Source of the DNA: Cytophagales bacterium
GTDB lineage: Bacteria > Bacteroidota > Bacteroidia > Cytophagales > UBA9547
Assembly (NCBI GenBank): GCA_025360395.1
Contig: JANYCH010000316.1
Location: forward strand, 1-8,169
Direction of reading: 5' to 3'
DNA: 8,169 bases
The notes beneath the pieces are model-generated. The model saw nothing but the letters and a program-made list of their open reading frames with translations, searched no databases and was not told the origin of the DNA. This document shows, piece by piece, positions 6,802 through 8,169 of this stretch (position 1 is the stretch's first letter; each line of letters starts with the position of its first letter). The translations under genes were made by a program, and so were the position numbers.

Positions 6802-7402
6802 TTGTTTTTATTATTTTACCAGGAACACCCTGCACCAAACTATAATCCGGAATATCTTCTAAAACAGAGCTTCCTGCGGATATCTGTGACCATTTACCAA
6901 TTGTAATGTTAGGCGCAATAACTGCGTTGGCTCCGATCAAACATCCTGCCCCAATTTTAGAATTTCCACACACAACTGCGCCTGGCGCTATATGTACAAA
7001 ATCTTCAATTATGCAATCATGCTCTACAATGGCACCTGTATTTATTATTACGTGTTTTCCGATAATACAGCCGGCATTTAGAATTGCACCTTGTAAAACC
7101 ATACAACCTTCAGCTATAGAACAAGAAGCAGAAATGATATTTCTTGAAAAGATAGCAGAACCAAATTTGTGTTTGACTTTAATAGATAACTGTTTACGTA
7201 TTTTATTGTTCCCAATCGTAATGATCACACAGGCATTTTCATGTTTACTCGGATCATAACCTTGAAAGACTGGTAAATTCTGAAACACACCAGACCTTGC
7301 TCCATCATCAAAGAAACCCGTCACAGCTTTGTTTTCACTCAAAAGACATTCTAAAACTACTTTTGCATGTCCGCCTGATCCGTATAAAATGTACTTTTCC
7401 AA
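6794..7402 (-). CDS. PglD/NeuD-like sugar O/N-acyltransferase (left-handed beta-helix)
   Basis: Acetyl-CoA-dependent acyltransferase of 202 residues. The N-terminal half is a small Rossmann-like nucleotide-sugar-binding domain: YGSGGHAKVV (7-16), GFFDD (29-33) and IGNNKIR (63-69). The C-terminal half has hexapeptide repeats forming a left-handed beta-helix (about 88-185). The probable catalytic histidine is His128 in the IVEHDC segment, with HIAPGAVVCG at 137-146. Ending with VQGVPGKIIK is typical. Next to a PglE-like aminotransferase, the likely job is N-acetylation of a UDP-4-amino-4,6-dideoxy-HexNAc, as in bacillosamine synthesis; O-acetylation is the alternative. The only start ahead of the GSGGH motif is TTG at 7402, since the frame opens at a TAA at 7415-7417 and its upstream codons (CCT, GTA, GTT, TTT) cannot initiate well. 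It lies 5 bp after the Nudix stop. It is probably a cytoplasmic trimer by family analogy. Confidence 0.92.
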   Translation of the reverse strand: MEKYILYGSGGHAKVVLECLLSENKAVTGFFDDGARSGVFQNLPVFQGYDPSKHENACVIITIGNNKIRKQLSIKVKHKFGSAIFSRNIISASCSIAEGCMVLQGAILNAGCIIGKHVIINTGAIVEHDCIIEDFVHIAPGAVVCGNSKIGAGCLIGANAVIAPNITIGKWSQISAGSSVLEDIPDYSLVQGVPGKIIKTID

Positions 7403-7407
7403 AAAAA

Positions 7408-7962
7408 CTACAGGTTATAAATCCTTGCTGCTTTCAATAAACCACAAACTGTTAAGGAATCTGTGATTTCGTCTTTCAAAACCATTTCTACAGCCTTTTT
7501 TAAGGGTAGTTTCCAGATCTTAAGGTCCTCAGTTTCTTCAAATTCAGTTTCACCTTCAGTTAATTCTTCTGCAAGATAAATCCAACCCTCTTCATCGGTT
7601 ACAGAGTTTGAAGTATGGATCCTTGAAATCAAGGTCCATTTGCCGGCAGTAAACCCGGTTTCTTCTTTTAATTCTCTTTTAGCAGATTCTAATTTATCTA
7701 TTTCAATAGGGCCTCCACCCATCGGGATCTCCCAGGAATATTCTTCCAAAGGATACCTATATTGACCTACCAGCCAGGTATTCAAATCCTTGTCTACCGG
7801 AATAATACCTATTGCCTTGTTTTTAAAATGAACAACCCCATAAATACCTTTACCTCCTTTTGGATTTAAAACCTGTTCTTCCCTTACATGGATCCACGGA
7901 TTGTCATATATATCTTTGGAGGAGAGTTTGATCCAGGGATTGATATGTTGTTCTGTTGACAT
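7408..7962 (-). CDS. Nudix hydrolase, ADP-ribose/nucleoside-diphosphate-sugar pyrophosphatase-like
   Basis: Nudix-fold hydrolase of 184 residues from ATG 7962, probably cleaving ADP-ribose or a nucleotide sugar to a sugar phosphate and NMP. LVGQYRYPLEEYSWEIP, just before the Nudix box, is typical of the ADP-ribose pyrophosphatase group. The core REL-KEETG is intact (Arg96, Glu97, Glu100, Glu101). In MGGGPIEIDKLESAKREL the glutamate of the G-x5-E part is not at its canonical place (an Ile is there), as I recall for a Bacteroidota GGGP subgroup. An upstream in-frame ATG at 8028 would add 22 residues, but that stretch has no family match and contains a TATTTTTG promoter box, so I reject it. It is the first gene of a tight operon: the acyltransferase TTG follows after 5 bp. 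It could tune nucleotide-sugar levels or be unrelated to the glycan genes. Confidence 0.9.
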   Translation of the reverse strand: MSTEQHINPWIKLSSKDIYDNPWIHVREEQVLNPKGGKGIYGVVHFKNKAIGIIPVDKDLNTWLVGQYRYPLEEYSWEIPMGGGPIEIDKLESAKRELKEETGFTAGKWTLISRIHTSNSVTDEEGWIYLAEELTEGETEFEETEDLKIWKLPLKKAVEMVLKDEITDSLTVCGLLKAARIYNL

Positions 7963-7980
7963 GAATGCTGTTCTGAAAAA

Positions 7981-7988
7981 CAAAAATA
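7981..7988 (-). promoter_or_regulatory. Candidate -7 box for the Nudix-acyltransferase-aminotransferase operon (TATTTTTG)
   Basis: On the minus strand this reads TATTTTTG, an exact TAnnTTTG match ending 18 nt before ATG 7962. Predicted transcription starts near 7974, downstream of the alternative ATG at 8028, which supports the shorter protein. No clear -33 TTTG was found. Confidence 0.45.
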
Positions 7989-8027
7989 TAGTAAAATGCC
8001 GAGATAAGTTAATTCTCAGATTAAGCA

Positions 8028-8035
8028 TAAAGATA
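8028..8035 (-). promoter_or_regulatory. Second weak -7-like box (TATCTTTA) upstream of the Nudix operon
   Basis: On the minus strand this reads AGTATCTTTA including two flanking bases, the same ten bases as at the proposed yggS promoter. It would start a transcript near 8021 with a leader of about 60 nt. It competes with the better-placed TATTTTTG box at 7981-7988 and may be chance in AT-rich DNA. Confidence 0.25.
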
Positions 8036-8068
8036 CTGGATCAATCATAGTTTTTCAGTTTTTACCTC

Positions 8069-8076
8069 TATTTTTG
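8069..8076 (+). promoter_or_regulatory. Candidate -7 box for the exported-protein gene (TATTTTTG)
   Basis: Exact TAnnTTTG match ending 14 nt before the ATG at 8091, so the leader would be about 8 nt. It is divergent from the Nudix promoter in a 128-bp intergenic region. No good -33 element is visible. Confidence 0.4.
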
Positions 8077-8090
8077 AACACCAGAAAACT

Positions 8091-8169
8091 ATGTTCCAAA
8101 AACTGCTCAGAATTTTATTACTCTTCTTTTTTTTAACTCCTTTGGCAGTTTTCGCGCAGGAAAGGATTG
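8091..8169 (+). CDS. N-terminus of an exported protein (signal peptide), truncated by the window edge
   Basis: Only 26 codons are present: MFQKLLRILLLFFFLTPL followed by AVFAQERI. This is a classic Sec signal peptide: a short basic n-region (Lys4, Arg7), a hydrophobic core (residues 8-19) and a probable cleavage site after VFA, before Gln-Glu. No lipobox cysteine is seen by residue 26. Such Q-starting mature proteins are common among periplasmic and outer-membrane proteins of Bacteroidota. The mature domain lies outside the window, so no function can be assigned. Confidence 0.8.
   Translation, partial: MFQKLLRILLLFFFLTPLAVFAQERI

Noticed and set aside
6906..7259. Plus-strand reading frame of 117 codons within the acyltransferase
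   Set aside because: It is a shadow of the hexapeptide-repeat gene; the repetitive Pro/Ile/Ala pattern comes from the opposite strand's repeats.

Overview
The window looks like a chromosomal segment of a Bacteroidota bacterium, probably of the Cytophagales/Flammeovirgaceae type. The DNA is AT-rich. Genes lack clear Shine-Dalgarno sequences, and several starts follow a TAnnTTTG-type -7 promoter box, which is characteristic of the phylum. The polysaccharide tyrosine kinase carries the TSTISGEGKT Walker A variant I associate with Bacteroidota. The placement is inferred from family resemblance, with no database search.

Layout. (1) Positions 1-2999, plus strand: the tail of a surface-polysaccharide operon. 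It holds a 5'-truncated Wzc-like tyrosine autokinase (1-1291), a PHP-type CpsB/YwqE-like tyrosine phosphatase (1291-2022) and an NAD-dependent sugar epimerase/reductase (2022-2999). Stop and start codons overlap at both junctions (TAATG, TAGTG). (2) Positions 3003-3653, minus strand: a YggS/PLPBP pyridoxal-phosphate homeostasis protein, only 3 bp tail-to-tail from the epimerase. (3) Positions 3654-3791: a divergent promoter region with a perfect 16-bp inverted repeat. (4) Positions 3792-5351, plus strand: a GH3-family adenylating enzyme, followed by a small two-helix membrane protein (5439-5696) and a symmetric bidirectional terminator (5717-5742). (5) Positions 7962-5755, minus strand: a three-gene operon of a Nudix hydrolase, a PglD/NeuD-like hexapeptide acyltransferase and a PglE-like DegT aminotransferase. 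The last two appear to start with TTG. (6) Positions 8091-8169, plus strand: the first 26 codons of an exported protein, divergent from the Nudix gene.

How the genes work together. The kinase and phosphatase are the usual pair controlling capsule/EPS chain length and export by cycling phosphorylation of a C-terminal tyrosine cluster. The epimerase may supply or modify a nucleotide sugar. The acyltransferase and aminotransferase resemble the two late steps of UDP-N,N'-diacetylbacillosamine-type synthesis: 4-amination of a UDP-4-keto-6-deoxy-HexNAc, then N-acylation. The 4,6-dehydratase and the initiating sugar-phosphate transferase are not in the window, so this looks like the edge of a surface glycan locus. 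YggS and the GH3 gene look like interspersed housekeeping or metabolic genes.

I see no RNA gene, IS element, CRISPR array or other clear mobile feature, and no strong case for a wholly new system. The most interesting items are the bacterial GH3 gene with its palindrome-bearing divergent promoter, the aminotransferase lacking its usual C-terminal tail, the consecutive TTG starts, and the uncharacterised small membrane protein.
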